Source: Mycolicibacter nonchromogenicus (GTDB lineage: Bacteria > Actinomycetota > Actinomycetes > Mycobacteriales > Mycobacteriaceae). Taken from it: DNA of 38,463 nucleotides. The translations under genes and the position numbers were made by a program. The notes under the pieces are model-generated. The model searched no databases. It was not told the DNA's origin and was given only the letters and a program-made list of their open reading frames with translations. This document shows, one piece after another, positions 7,169 through 15,629 of this stretch; position 1 is the stretch's first letter; every line of letters begins with the position of its first letter. Location: positions 1-38,463 of the forward strand of contig NZ_LQPI01000059.1 of assembly GCF_002101775.1 (NCBI RefSeq). Direction: 5' to 3'.

Positions 7169-9058
7169 GTGACCACGATTGAAGGACAGGGTGCTGAAGG
7201 GCAGCTCGACCCGCGAGGTCCCGCAACCTCACCAGCAACGAAAGAGACAACTCGGCCGGTCGGCTACTCCGCGGACGTCGTCGACGTCGAGCTGGAGCTG
7301 GAGCAGGGCTACCGGGCCGAGATTCACAAGAACCACAACGACACCGTTGACGTCGAGACCTACGGGGGCGGATTCGATCTCAGTCGGCGGGCGGTCGCCC
7401 CGCATCTGCGTGTCGGCCGGGACAAGTGGTTCAACCTGCTGTGGCTGATCCCCATCGGTTTCGTCGGGCTGGTGGCGACGATCGCCATCGGCAAGGGCGT
7501 CCGGCACATGCCGGGCGTGGAGGCCTTCATCGCCCGGTACCCGGGCAGCAGCCCGTCCACCGCGGTCGCCGACGGGCTGCCCGCGTGGGCCGGGTGGACG
7601 CATTTCTTCAACCTGTTCATGATGATTTTCATCATTCGGGCCGGGATCCAAATTCTCTGCGACCACCCGCGGCTGTACTTCAGCCGAAACTCCACCCCCG
7701 GAAAAGACGAGTGGCTGCGGGTGGGGCCGCCGGTTCCCGATGACCCGTACTGGACGGCCAACGCCGACACCGTCGCACTGCCGGCGCAGTTCGGTCTGCC
7801 GGGTTTCCGGCATTCGATCGGTCTCGCCCGCTGGTGGCATATGGGCGTGGGCGTGCTGTGGCTGCTCAACGGCGCAGTGTTCTACGTCTTGCTGTTCACC
7901 ACCGGCCAGTGGCGCCGCATCGTGCCGACCAGCTGGGACGTCATCCCGCACGCCGCCTCGGTGATGATCCAGTACGCCTCGCTGGACTGGCCCGACGATC
8001 ACACCTGGACCAACTACAACGCACTGCAGTTGATCTCCTACTTCGTCACGGTGTTCATCGCCGCTCCGGCCGCGTTGATCACCGCCCTGGGAATGTCGCC
8101 GGCGCTGTCGCAGCGGCTGGGGCTGATCAGCAAGCGCATGCGACTGAACCTGCAGATCGCCCGGTCACTGCACTTCGGGGTGCTGGTCTACTTCCTGCTG
8201 TTCATCCTCGTGCACGTCACGATGGTGTTCGCCACCGACGCCTTCGACAATCTCAACCACATGTTCGCCGCTCGTGGCTGCGCCCAGGGCGCCGGTCCCG
8301 AATGCCACAGCCCCGCCGGTTTCTACGTCTTCTGCGTCGCGGCGGTGATCTGCACCGTGGGGTGGATCGCAGCCACGCCGCTCACCCTGCGCTACCCACG
8401 AGTCGTGCAGAAGGTCGGCTATGCCCTGATCGGGCCGTTCCAGCGTGCCCTGGAACAACTCGACCCCGAGCCGGGGACCTTCACCGAGGACGACATCTCC
8501 CCCTTCCACTGGCGCAACGGCCGGCTGCCCGAGACCGTCGAATACAAAGAGTACGAGGCGAACGACTTCAAGGACTGGCGGCTCAAGGTCTACGGCCTGG
8601 TCGAGAACCCGATGGAGTTCTCGCTCGAAGACCTCAAAGCCCTGCCGTACCACGACCAGATCACCCAGCACATGTGTGTGCAGGCCTGGTCCGGGGTGGC
8701 CAAATGGGGCGGGGTGTCGATGTCAACGATCATGGAGATCGTCAAACCACTGCCCCAGGCCAAGTGGGCGATCTTCTACTCGATGGGCCTGGGCGCCACC
8801 GGCGGCATCTTCTACAACGCCCACCCGGTCGACCAGATGTGGCACCACATGTCGATGCTGGCCTACAACATGAACGACCAGCCATTGCCCTACATGCACG
8901 GCCGGCCGCTGCGGCTGCGCAATGAGCTTCAGCACGGCTACAAGCTGGTGAAATGGATCAAGGGCATCGAGTTCGTCGAGAGTTACAAAGAGATCGGCAG
9001 CGGCCACGGCGGCTACAGCGAGGACCACAAGTTCTTCGGTCGCCATCAGACGATCTGA
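7169..9058 (+). CDS. Cytochrome b561-type membrane domain fused to molybdopterin (sulfite-oxidase fold) oxidoreductase
   Basis: This 629-aa protein has two parts. Residues about 88-405 hold six transmembrane helices (near 88-107, 145-165, 222-243, 288-308, 335-356 and 384-405). Histidines at 145, 224, 335 and 349 suit two b hemes. Residues about 450-615 are a sulfite-oxidase/MsrP-like Moco domain: the motif QHMCVQAWSG puts the molybdenum ligand at Cys503, and the RNELQHGYK stretch near the end is typical of the fold. The layout suggests electron exchange between a quinone and an unknown substrate at the membrane. MsrP works with a separate heme subunit (MsrQ), whereas here both parts sit on one chain. 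The GTG at 7169 has a GGAGA only 2-3 nt away, so the start is slightly uncertain. Substrate unknown. Confidence 0.88.
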   Translation: MTTIEGQGAEGQLDPRGPATSPATKETTRPVGYSADVVDVELELEQGYRAEIHKNHNDTVDVETYGGGFDLSRRAVAPHLRVGRDKWFNLLWLIPIGFVGLVATIAIGKGVRHMPGVEAFIARYPGSSPSTAVADGLPAWAGWTHFFNLFMMIFIIRAGIQILCDHPRLYFSRNSTPGKDEWLRVGPPVPDDPYWTANADTVALPAQFGLPGFRHSIGLARWWHMGVGVLWLLNGAVFYVLLFTTGQWRRIVPTSWDVIPHAASVMIQYASLDWPDDHTWTNYNALQLISYFVTVFIAAPAALITALGMSPALSQRLGLISKRMRLNLQIARSLHFGVLVYFLLFILVHVTMVFATDAFDNLNHMFAARGCAQGAGPECHSPAGFYVFCVAAVICTVGWIAATPLTLRYPRVVQKVGYALIGPFQRALEQLDPEPGTFTEDDISPFHWRNGRLPETVEYKEYEANDFKDWRLKVYGLVENPMEFSLEDLKALPYHDQITQHMCVQAWSGVAKWGGVSMSTIMEIVKPLPQAKWAIFYSMGLGATGGIFYNAHPVDQMWHHMSMLAYNMNDQPLPYMHGRPLRLRNELQHGYKLVKWIKGIEFVESYKEIGSGHGGYSEDHKFFGRHQTI

Positions 9059-9077
9059 TCTGCGCCGATGCCGGCTC

Positions 9078-9111
9078 GCGTGGCCTGACAGGAACAGCTG
9101 TCAGGCCACGC
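9078..9111 (+). terminator. Perfect 14-bp stem-loop after the Mo-oxidoreductase gene
   Basis: GCGTGGCCTGACAG (9078-9091) pairs perfectly with 9098-9111 around a 6-nt loop, 20 nt past the stop codon. No U-tract follows, as is common for proposed mycobacterial terminators. It separates this gene from the small lipoprotein-like gene. Confidence 0.75.
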
Positions 9112-9194
9112 CGCATCTGCGGAAGGTGCTCGGGGTCCGCATACTGCCGCTGCGCCGTAGGGTGACTCCAGGCAATCGAACTTCGGGGAGATCC

Positions 9195-9575
9195 ATGCGC
9201 AATCGCGGCATCGGGAAGTGCGTCCTGTCGGTGGTGGCGGCGGGACTCGTGGTCGGTGCCGTGGCGACCGGCTGCGGCGCCTGCGACAGTGCGCCCGAGG
9301 ACGACAACCACGGCGAGCTCACCCAGGCACCCGCAGCGCCGCCCGCCGGCAGCGGCGCCGGCGAGTCGGAGACGGCCCCGACCGGGCTGCCGGACGCACC
9401 GCTCACCAGTGCCGCTCCGATCGTCGAACCCACCGCCGAGCAGGCTCCGGCGGCTCCGGCAGCGCCCCGGGTTCCGTCTGCTCCCGCCGTCCCGGAAATC
9501 CCCGCGGTTCCGGCGATCCCGGCCATTCCCGCCATCCCGGCGATTCCGGCCATTCCCGCGATCCCCTACCCCTAG
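9195..9575 (+). CDS. Secreted, probably lipidated Pro/Ala-rich protein with AIP repeats
   Basis: This small exported protein has 126 aa. Residues 1-26 form a signal peptide (charged start MRNRGIGK, hydrophobic core), followed by ATGC with Cys27. That is a weak lipobox lacking the usual Leu at -3, so lipidation is possible rather than certain. The mature part is Pro/Ala-rich with no recognisable fold. It ends in a run of seven tandem PAI/PAV triplets before PYP-stop, matched at DNA level by a cytosine-rich tandem repeat (about 9500-9565) that could expand or contract by slippage. The ATG at 9195 follows GGGGAG at a good distance. Function unknown; a cell-wall-spanning tail is plausible. Confidence 0.8.
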   Translation: MRNRGIGKCVLSVVAAGLVVGAVATGCGACDSAPEDDNHGELTQAPAAPPAGSGAGESETAPTGLPDAPLTSAAPIVEPTAEQAPAAPAAPRVPSAPAVPEIPAVPAIPAIPAIPAIPAIPAIPYP

Positions 9576-9594
9576 GGGCCTGCCGCCGAGTGCG

Positions 9595-10158
9595 TCAGAT
9601 GCCGGTCCAGGCGGTGTCCAGCTGCTCGGCCACGTCGATGACCTGTGCCTGCTGGGACTGCGGGCTGTCGATCTCGGTCGTCACGTAGCTGGCGATGAAC
9701 CGCCGGATCTCGCCGTCGACGCCGGCGAAAATCCGCAGCAGCTCCCCGCGGATGGACGTCGACGACACCTCGACGGTGATGTCGGACGACCGCGGCTTGG
9801 GCACGTCGATGATCAGCAGCAGCGGCTCGGCGGCGCGCGCGGTGGCGTGCAGCGCGATGTCCCCGGCCACGGTGAACCGCTGCTTGTCCAGACGCAGGTC
9901 GATGAGCAGGTCGATCTCCAGCGGGATGTGGATCTCGAACGTCAGCAGATCCCCCACGTCGCGCGTCACCCGTGGCTGTTGGACCCGCACTTTCGCGGTG
10001 ACCTTGGCGATGCCGCCCGGTCCCTGCCGCATGGTGGGCATCTCGAACTCGTCGCCGGCGATGACGGCGAACGCAGCTGCCACGCGTTCTTCGGTGACCG
10101 CGACCTCGAAGAACTTGCGCCCGAACTCTTCATAGGTCAGGTAGGTGTGGTTCTGCAT
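9595..10158 (-). CDS. Unknown 187-aa protein, last gene of the GntR/beta-oxidation operon
   Basis: I do not recognise a named family. The protein starts MQNHTYLTYEEFGRKFFEVA. It has a short mixed N-terminal part, then long alternating hydrophobic/charged strands (about residues 55-135: repeated patterns such as FEIHIPLEIDLLIDLRL) and a helical C-terminus. The strand pattern would suit an amphipathic beta barrel or a lipid-binding groove, but this is inference. No signal peptide or transmembrane helix is visible. It starts 14 nt after the GntR stop codon and is the last gene of a run with overlapping or nearly touching ends, so it is probably made with the acyl-CoA enzymes. A weak GTGAGA ribosome site lies upstream of the ATG at 10158. 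Confidence 0.82.
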   Translation of the reverse strand: MQNHTYLTYEEFGRKFFEVAVTEERVAAAFAVIAGDEFEMPTMRQGPGGIAKVTAKVRVQQPRVTRDVGDLLTFEIHIPLEIDLLIDLRLDKQRFTVAGDIALHATARAAEPLLLIIDVPKPRSSDITVEVSSTSIRGELLRIFAGVDGEIRRFIASYVTTEIDSPQSQQAQVIDVAEQLDTAWTGI

Positions 10159-10172
10159 AGATTGATACGGTC

Positions 10173-10892
10173 TCACGTCCCCGTCGCCGACGGGCGCTGA
10201 TCCGGCTGCGCGTCGCCGTCTTGGCACCCCACCACACCGCGTTCGCTCAGATGCTCGATGAGCGGCATCACGCCGGCCGCCAAGTGCTCGGCCATCGCGG
10301 TGCGGGCCAGCTGCTGATCGTGCGCCGCCAGCGCGGCGAGCACCCGCCGGTGATCGGCCATGGACCGCTCCGGCCACCCGGCGATGCCCGGGAAAACCGC
10401 CTCGGGCGCATACCGGGTGATCTGCGACATCATCTGGGCCAGTTTCGGAGAGGCGGCCGCCACATTGATGGCCCGGTGGAAGTCGTGATTGAGCCGCACG
10501 GTCCGCTCTTCGTCATCGCCGGCGTAGGCCTGCTCGAGGCGAGACTGGATCTCGTTGAGCTCGCTCAGCTGCTCCACGGTGATTCCGGCTGCGGCCCGCG
10601 CCGCCAGCTCGCCGCCGACAAACGCCTGCACTTCGGCGACATCGGTCAGGTCACGCCTGGTGACCGGTAGCACGACGAACCCGCGGTGCGGCTGCTGGTC
10701 GAGCAGGCCCTCGGCGCGCAGCTCAAACAACGCTTCGCGCACCGGAGTGACGCTGATGCCCAATTCCGTTGCCAGCTGGTCCAATCGGACGTAGGAGCCC
10801 GCGGCGTAATCGCCGTCGAAGATCCGCTGGCGAACCAAGCGCGCGACGGCTTCCGACAACTGCGGCCGGGAGCTGAAGTCGGGAGCAGACAT
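10173..10892 (-). CDS. GntR-family (FadR/FCD subfamily) transcription regulator
   Basis: This 239-aa protein has an N-terminal winged helix-turn-helix (about residues 12-75; LDQLATELGISVTPVREAL is the classic GntR recognition segment). An all-helical FCD ligand domain follows (about 85-215). Candidate metal ligands of the FCD pocket are visible: Asp/His in NHDFHRAI, His in DHRRVL and His in MAEHL. FCD regulators usually bind carboxylates or acyl compounds and repress the operon that handles them. The gene starts 4 nt after the acyl-CoA dehydrogenase stop, so the regulator is encoded inside its probable target operon. Its likely operator is the palindrome at 14088-14106 in the divergent promoter. 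Confidence 0.93.
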   Translation of the reverse strand: MSAPDFSSRPQLSEAVARLVRQRIFDGDYAAGSYVRLDQLATELGISVTPVREALFELRAEGLLDQQPHRGFVVLPVTRRDLTDVAEVQAFVGGELAARAAAGITVEQLSELNEIQSRLEQAYAGDDEERTVRLNHDFHRAINVAAASPKLAQMMSQITRYAPEAVFPGIAGWPERSMADHRRVLAALAAHDQQLARTAMAEHLAAGVMPLIEHLSERGVVGCQDGDAQPDQRPSATGT

Positions 10893-10896
10893 CGCT

Positions 10897-12090
10897 TCAG
10901 ATGCGGTAGTCGGCCAGCAGGCGTTTGCTGATGATCTGCTTCTGAATCTCGCTGGTGCCCTCGCCGATCAGCAGGAACGGCGCGTCGCGCATCAGGCGCT
11001 CGATCTCGTACTCCTTCGAGTAGCCATAGCCGCCGTGGATGCGGAAGCTCTGCTGGGTGACCTCGTTGCAGTATTCGCTGGCCAGGTATTTCGCCATGCC
11101 CGCGGCCACGTCGTTGCGTTCGCCGGAATCCTTCAGGCGGGCCGCGTTGACGACCATGAGGTGGGCGGCCTCAACCTTGGTCGCCATCTCGGCGAGCCCG
11201 AACGCCACGGCCTGGTGCTCGGCGATCGGCTTGCCGAAGGTGCTGCGCTGCTGGGCGTATCGGGCGGCGAGTTCGAAGGCACGGATGCCCACCCCGCAGG
11301 CGCGTGCCGCGACATTGACCCGGCCGACCTCGATTCCGTCCATCATCTGGTAGAAGCCGCGGCCCGTGGTGCCGCCCAGAATGTCTGCGGCACTGGCCCG
11401 GTAGTCGTCGAAGATCATCTCGGTGGTGTCGATGCCCTTGTAGCCGAGCTTGTCGATCTTGCCGGGGATGGTCAGCCCCGGCACGACCTCGCCGAAGCCG
11501 GTGGGCTTTTCGACCAGAAACGCGGTCATGTTGCGGTGCGGGGTGTCGGCCCCCTCGTCGGTGTGGACCAGCACCGCCACCAGACTCGACGTGGCGCCGT
11601 TGGTCAGCCACATCTTCTGGCCATTGATCAGGTAGTCACCGTCGCCGGTGGGGGTGGCCCGGGTGCGGATGGCGGCCACGTCGGAGCCCAGTTCGGGTTC
11701 GGACATGGAAAACGCCCCGCGCACATCGCCGGTCGCCATCGCGGGCAGGTAGCGCTGCTTCTGTTCGTCGGTGCCGTGCTGGCGCAGCATGTAGGCGACG
11801 ATGAAGTGGGTGTTGATCACCCCGGAGATGCTCATCCAGCCGCGCGCGAGCTCCTCGACGCACAGTGCGTAGGTGAGCAGGGACTCGCCCAGACCGCCGT
11901 AGGCCTCCGGGATCATCAGGCCGAACAGGCCCAAATGGCGCATGCCGTCAACGATCTGTTGGGGATAGGCATCGGCACGCTCCAACTCGGCGGCGTGGGG
12001 AATGACCTCTTTGTCGACGAATGCCCTTACCGCCGCGACGATCTCGGCCTGGCTTTCGGTGAGCCCCAACGTCTGGCACAGCTTGGCCAT
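10897..12090 (-). CDS. Acyl-CoA dehydrogenase
   Basis: This FAD-dependent acyl-CoA dehydrogenase (397 aa, usual length) oxidises an acyl-CoA to the 2,3-enoyl-CoA. The N-terminal helical domain, the middle beta domain (FSMSEPELGSDVAAIRT, the flavin-contact motif; QKMWLTNG) and the C-terminal helical domain (RIHGGYGYSKEYEIERLMRD) are all present. Near the C-terminus the GEGTSEIQKQIISKRLL motif contains the Glu position that is the catalytic base in many members. The ATG at 12090 overlaps the thiolase stop by one base (TGATG), which also rules out longer upstream starts. It belongs to the SDR-thiolase-ACAD-GntR operon. Chain-length preference cannot be read from sequence. Confidence 0.94.
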   Translation of the reverse strand: MAKLCQTLGLTESQAEIVAAVRAFVDKEVIPHAAELERADAYPQQIVDGMRHLGLFGLMIPEAYGGLGESLLTYALCVEELARGWMSISGVINTHFIVAYMLRQHGTDEQKQRYLPAMATGDVRGAFSMSEPELGSDVAAIRTRATPTGDGDYLINGQKMWLTNGATSSLVAVLVHTDEGADTPHRNMTAFLVEKPTGFGEVVPGLTIPGKIDKLGYKGIDTTEMIFDDYRASAADILGGTTGRGFYQMMDGIEVGRVNVAARACGVGIRAFELAARYAQQRSTFGKPIAEHQAVAFGLAEMATKVEAAHLMVVNAARLKDSGERNDVAAGMAKYLASEYCNEVTQQSFRIHGGYGYSKEYEIERLMRDAPFLLIGEGTSEIQKQIISKRLLADYRI

Positions 12091-13307
12091 CACGCCACCC
12101 TCTCGAACACGGCGGCCAAACCCTGGCCGCCTCCGATGCACATGGTTTCCAGTCCGTAGCGCCCCTGGCGGCGGTGCAGCTCACGCGCCAGCGTCGCCAG
12201 CATCCGCCCGCCGGTCGCGCCGACCGGATGCCCCAGCGAGATCCCCGACCCGTGCACATTGGTCCGGTCGCGGTCGGCGGCGCCGAATTTCCATTCCGCC
12301 ATCACTGCCAGGGCCTGAGCGGCGAACGCCTCGTTGAGCTCGATCAGGTCGATGTTGGCGAGAGTCAGCCCGGCCTTGGCCAGCGCGACATCGGTGGCCG
12401 GCACCGGGCCGATGCCCATGACGCTGGGCTTGACCCCGGCCAGCCCCCAGGAGACCAGCCGCACCAGCGGGGTCAGGCCCAGCTGCTCGGCTTTGTCCCG
12501 GGTGGTCACCACGCACATCGAGGCGGCGTCGTTCTGGCCGCTGGAGTTGCCGGCGGTGACGGTGGCCTCCGGGTCGCTCTTGCTCAGCACCGGTGTGAGT
12601 TTGGCCAGCGACTCCGTCGAGGTGTCGGCTCGCGGATGCTCGTCGGTGTCGATGAGCTGCTCGCCGGTGCGGGAGCGCACCGTGACACCGACGATCTCGT
12701 CGGCGAGCACGCCGCTGCGCTGGGCCGCCACCGCACGCTGATGGGAGGTGACCGCGAGTTCGTCCTGCTCGGCGCGGGAGATCTGGTACTGACGGCGCAG
12801 GTTCTCCGCGGTCTCGAGCATGCCGCCGAGCACCGGGTGGTACTGCCCGCCCGCGGTGGTTCGACCGCGCGCCAGACCGTCGTGCACCCGCACGCCGCCG
12901 CGCGCACCGCCCCAGCGCATATCCGTGGAGTAGAAGACCACGTTGCTCATGCTTTCGGCACCGCCGGCGATCACCACCTCGTGCGCGCCACTGCCGACCT
13001 GCAGGCCGGCCTGGATCACCGCCTGCAATCCCGATCCGCACCGCCGGTCGACCTGCATACCCGGAACCGTCACCGGCAGACCGGAGTCCAGCGCGACCAC
13101 CCGGCCGATCGCCGGCGCCTCACTGCTGGGATAGCAGTGCCCCAGCACCACGTCGTCGATGGCGTCGGCGGGCAGGCCGGTACGTTCCAGCAGTCCGGTG
13201 AGCGCGGCGACGCCCAGCTCGACCGCGGTCAGCGACTTGAACATCCCGCCGTACCGGCCGATGGGGGTACGAACCGGCTCGCAGATCACGACCTCGCGCA
13301 GCGTCAC
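12090..13307 (-). CDS. Thiolase (acetyl-CoA C-acyltransferase)
   Basis: This thiolase has 405 aa. All three active-site blocks are present: the nucleophile Cys90 in [12 protein letters not shown], His360 in [14 protein letters not shown], and Cys390 in CIGGGQG. NEAFAAQ, another conserved block, is also seen. It should cleave a 3-ketoacyl-CoA with CoA to release acetyl- or propionyl-CoA, the last step of a beta-oxidation turn. The start is the GTG at 13307 ([17 protein letters not shown]), which overlaps the SDR stop by 4 nt (GTGA); the stop overlaps the acyl-CoA dehydrogenase start by 1 nt. Coupled translation with both neighbours is expected. The operon contains no enoyl-CoA hydratase, so that step would need a gene elsewhere. 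Confidence 0.95.
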   Translation of the reverse strand: MTLREVVICEPVRTPIGRYGGMFKSLTAVELGVAALTGLLERTGLPADAIDDVVLGHCYPSSEAPAIGRVVALDSGLPVTVPGMQVDRRCGSGLQAVIQAGLQVGSGAHEVVIAGGAESMSNVVFYSTDMRWGGARGGVRVHDGLARGRTTAGGQYHPVLGGMLETAENLRRQYQISRAEQDELAVTSHQRAVAAQRSGVLADEIVGVTVRSRTGEQLIDTDEHPRADTSTESLAKLTPVLSKSDPEATVTAGNSSGQNDAASMCVVTTRDKAEQLGLTPLVRLVSWGLAGVKPSVMGIGPVPATDVALAKAGLTLANIDLIELNEAFAAQALAVMAEWKFGAADRDRTNVHGSGISLGHPVGATGGRMLATLARELHRRQGRYGLETMCIGGGQGLAAVFERVA

Positions 13308-14062
13308 AGGTGGCGACCGCCGGTCACCTCGAGCACGGTGCCCGTCATATAAGAGGACATGTCGGACGCCAGGAACAGTGCGACGTTTGCGACCTCGTCG
13401 GGCTCGCCGGCCCGGCCCAGCGGCACCTCGGCGACCTTCGAATCCCAGATCCGCTGCGGCATGGCCTCGGTCATCGCCGAGCGAATCAGACCCGGCTGGA
13501 TGGCGTTGACGCGGACACCGAGGTAGGCGAGCTCCTTGCTGGCGGCCTTGGTCATGCCGACGATGCCGGCCTTGGCCGCCGAATAATTGGTCTGCCCGAT
13601 CATGCCGACCTTGCCCGATATAGAGGACATGTTCACGATCGCGCCGCGCTTGCGCTCCCGCATGATCGCCGCGGCCGCGCGCAACCCGTTCCAGGTGCCC
13701 TTGAGGTGTACCGCGATCACCTGGTCGAAATCGTCTTCGGTCATCTTGCGCATGGTGGCGTCGCGGGTGATGCCGGCGTTGTTCACCATGATGTCCAGGT
13801 CGCCGAATCGCTCGAGGGCCACAGCCACCAGCGCCTCGACGTCGGCGGAACTCGTCACGTCGGTGCGTACCGCCACCGCCACGTCGTCGCCGAGTCGCGC
13901 CGCCGCGTCCTGGGTCGCCTCCAGGTTCAGGTCGCCCAGCACCACCCGGGCGCCCTCCGCGACAAAGCGTTGCGCGATCGCAAAGCCCAGCCCCTGCGCT
14001 CCGCCGGTGATCACTGCCGTCTGGCCGTTGAGTAATGCCACGCCGAAACCGTCCTCTTTCAT
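13304..14062 (-). CDS. Short-chain dehydrogenase/reductase (FabG-like 3-hydroxyacyl oxidoreductase)
   Basis: This classical SDR has 252 aa. The cofactor motif TGGAQGLG spans residues 19-26, NNAG lies at 94-97, and the catalytic triad is Ser147, Tyr160 and Lys164 (NYSAAK). An acidic residue after the second strand (LGDLN) fits NAD preference. In this operon the likely reaction is oxidation of a 3-hydroxyacyl-CoA to the 3-ketoacyl-CoA used by the adjoining thiolase; the fold alone does not exclude reduction. The start is the ATG at 14062 ([14 protein letters not shown]); an ATG at 14092 would run into the operator sequence. It is the first gene of the minus-strand operon, and its stop overlaps the thiolase GTG. 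Confidence 0.94.
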   Translation of the reverse strand: MKEDGFGVALLNGQTAVITGGAQGLGFAIAQRFVAEGARVVLGDLNLEATQDAAARLGDDVAVAVRTDVTSSADVEALVAVALERFGDLDIMVNNAGITRDATMRKMTEDDFDQVIAVHLKGTWNGLRAAAAIMRERKRGAIVNMSSISGKVGMIGQTNYSAAKAGIVGMTKAASKELAYLGVRVNAIQPGLIRSAMTEAMPQRIWDSKVAEVPLGRAGEPDEVANVALFLASDMSSYMTGTVLEVTGGRHL

Positions 14063-14087
14063 GTCGTACCCGCCCGTGGTCCGGCAC

Positions 14088-14106
14088 ATCATATTTCATA
14101 TATGAT
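14088..14106. promoter_or_regulatory. Palindromic AT-rich operator in the divergent fad-type promoter
   Basis: ATCATAT (14088-14094) and ATATGAT (14100-14106) are inverted arms around 5 nt; inside lies the perfect palindrome TCATATATGA (14096-14105). The site lies in the 74-bp gap between the divergent SDR and acyl-CoA dehydrogenase starts, the natural place for the operon's own GntR regulator to control both directions. Binding is inferred. Confidence 0.6.
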
Positions 14107-14136
14107 CTGTCGGCCAGTGCCGAAAGGGGCCGTGTC

Positions 14137-15303
14137 ATGACGACCGCATCCGTCGACGACGACGTCTTCGCCGACATCCTGTCCCAGACCCGCCGATTTG
14201 TCCGGACGATGGTCCTCCCGCGTGAACAGGAGATCCTGGACACCGACAAGGTGCCGGACGACCTGCGACAAGCCGCCAAGGATCTGGGGCTGTTCGGCTA
14301 CGCGATCCCCCAGGAATGGGGCGGGCTGGGCCTGAATCTGGCCCAGGACGTCGAGCTGGCCATGGAACTGGGCTACACCTGCCCGTCGGTCCGATCGATG
14401 TTCGGCACCAACAACGGCATTGCCGGCCAGGTGCTGGTGGGGTTCGGCACCGACGAACAGAAGGAGCGGTGGCTGGAGCCCATCGCCTCCGGCGCCGTCG
14501 CGTCCTTCGCCCTCACCGAACCCGGCGCGGGCTCCAATCCCGCGGGTCTGCGCACCAAAGCCGTGCGTGACGGTGACGACTGGGTGCTGGACGGCCAGAA
14601 GCGGTTCATCACCAACGCCCCGCTGGCCGACCTGTTCGTGGTGTTCGCCCGCACCCGGCCCGCCGACGAGCGCGGCGCCGGCATCGCGGTGTTCCTGGTG
14701 CCTGCCGACACCGCCGGGGTCGACGTCGGCGCCAAGGACGCCAAGATGGGCCAGGAAGGGGCCTGGACCGCCGATGTCACCTTCTCCGGCGTGCGAGTGC
14801 CGGCCGGGGCCCTGGTGGGCGGCGACGAGGACATCGGCTACCGGGCCGCCATGACGTCCCTGGCCCGCGGCCGCATCCACATCGCGGCGCTGGCGGTGGG
14901 CGCCGCCCAGCGCGCCCTGGACGAATCGGTGAGCTATGCCGCCACCGCCACCCAGGGCGGCAGCATCATCGGTGATTTCCAGCTGGTGCAGGCGATGCTC
15001 GCCGACCAGCAGACCGGAGTGCTGGCCGGTCAGGCCCTGGTGCGCGATGCCGCCCGTAAGTGGGTCAGCAACGAAGATCGGCGGATCGCTCCGTCGGTGG
15101 CGAAGGTCTTCTGCACCGAGATGGCCGGCAACGTCGCCGACCTGGCGGTACAGATCCACGGCGGCAGTGGCTACATCCGTGGTGTGCCGGTCGAGCGCAT
15201 CTACCGCGATGTCCGCCTGCTGCGGCTCTACGAGGGCACCAGCGAGATTCAGCGCCTGATCATCGGATCGAATCTGATCAAGAACGCGAAGCGCGCACTG
15301 TAA
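14137..15303 (+). CDS. Acyl-CoA dehydrogenase, divergent partner
   Basis: This second acyl-CoA dehydrogenase (388 aa) is transcribed away from the SDR-thiolase operon. It has the flavin motif FALTEPGAGSNPAGLRTKA, QKRFITNAP, the QIHGGSGYIRGVPVERIYRD block and the C-terminal LYEGTSEIQRLIIG with the usual catalytic Glu position. It is clearly different from the operon's other dehydrogenase, so the two may be specialised for different intermediates or chain lengths. The ATG at 14137 begins MTTASVDDDVF; the nearest purines (GGGGCCG) form a modest ribosome site. The shared intergenic palindrome suggests joint regulation with the minus-strand operon. Confidence 0.94.
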   Translation: MTTASVDDDVFADILSQTRRFVRTMVLPREQEILDTDKVPDDLRQAAKDLGLFGYAIPQEWGGLGLNLAQDVELAMELGYTCPSVRSMFGTNNGIAGQVLVGFGTDEQKERWLEPIASGAVASFALTEPGAGSNPAGLRTKAVRDGDDWVLDGQKRFITNAPLADLFVVFARTRPADERGAGIAVFLVPADTAGVDVGAKDAKMGQEGAWTADVTFSGVRVPAGALVGGDEDIGYRAAMTSLARGRIHIAALAVGAAQRALDESVSYAATATQGGSIIGDFQLVQAMLADQQTGVLAGQALVRDAARKWVSNEDRRIAPSVAKVFCTEMAGNVADLAVQIHGGSGYIRGVPVERIYRDVRLLRLYEGTSEIQRLIIGSNLIKNAKRAL

Positions 15304-15629
15304 GCGATATCACTTTTCACCGGGATAACGTCGCGCCACCCGTACCAATATTTACTCCGATATCGGGCGTGGCAGATACCTGCGACGCACCCATTGAACA
15401 GGCAATTTCATACTAATAATGCGAATTTGTGACCTTTTGAGCCAGGATCAACAAACACAGACAGGGCATCTACCAGCACTTACGGGAATACGCAGGCGCA
15501 CTCCGCGCATTTTCACCGCCCTACCTGGCGTTTTGCACTGGGACGTTATGTTTGACAACATCAATGCTAAACGTGATGGGTGCCACAAATTTTGGTAAGT
15601 GCAGTTATCCATGGTTAATGTGCTCCGTC
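15304..15629. other. Relatively AT-rich intergenic region
   Basis: This 326-bp stretch has lower GC than its flanks and no convincing gene. It contains a 10-bp palindrome, CCGATATCGG (15357-15366). The segment at 15552-15629 is in frame with the next gene (TTG and ATG codons) but has no ribosome site or signature. It probably holds the promoter of the NlpC/P60-like gene. Confidence 0.5.

Noticed and set aside
12090..14279. A single long open frame joining SDR-region sequence to the thiolase
   Set aside because: The upstream half is out of frame with the real SDR and has shadow composition; the thiolase starts at GTG 13307, overlapping the SDR stop by 4 nt.
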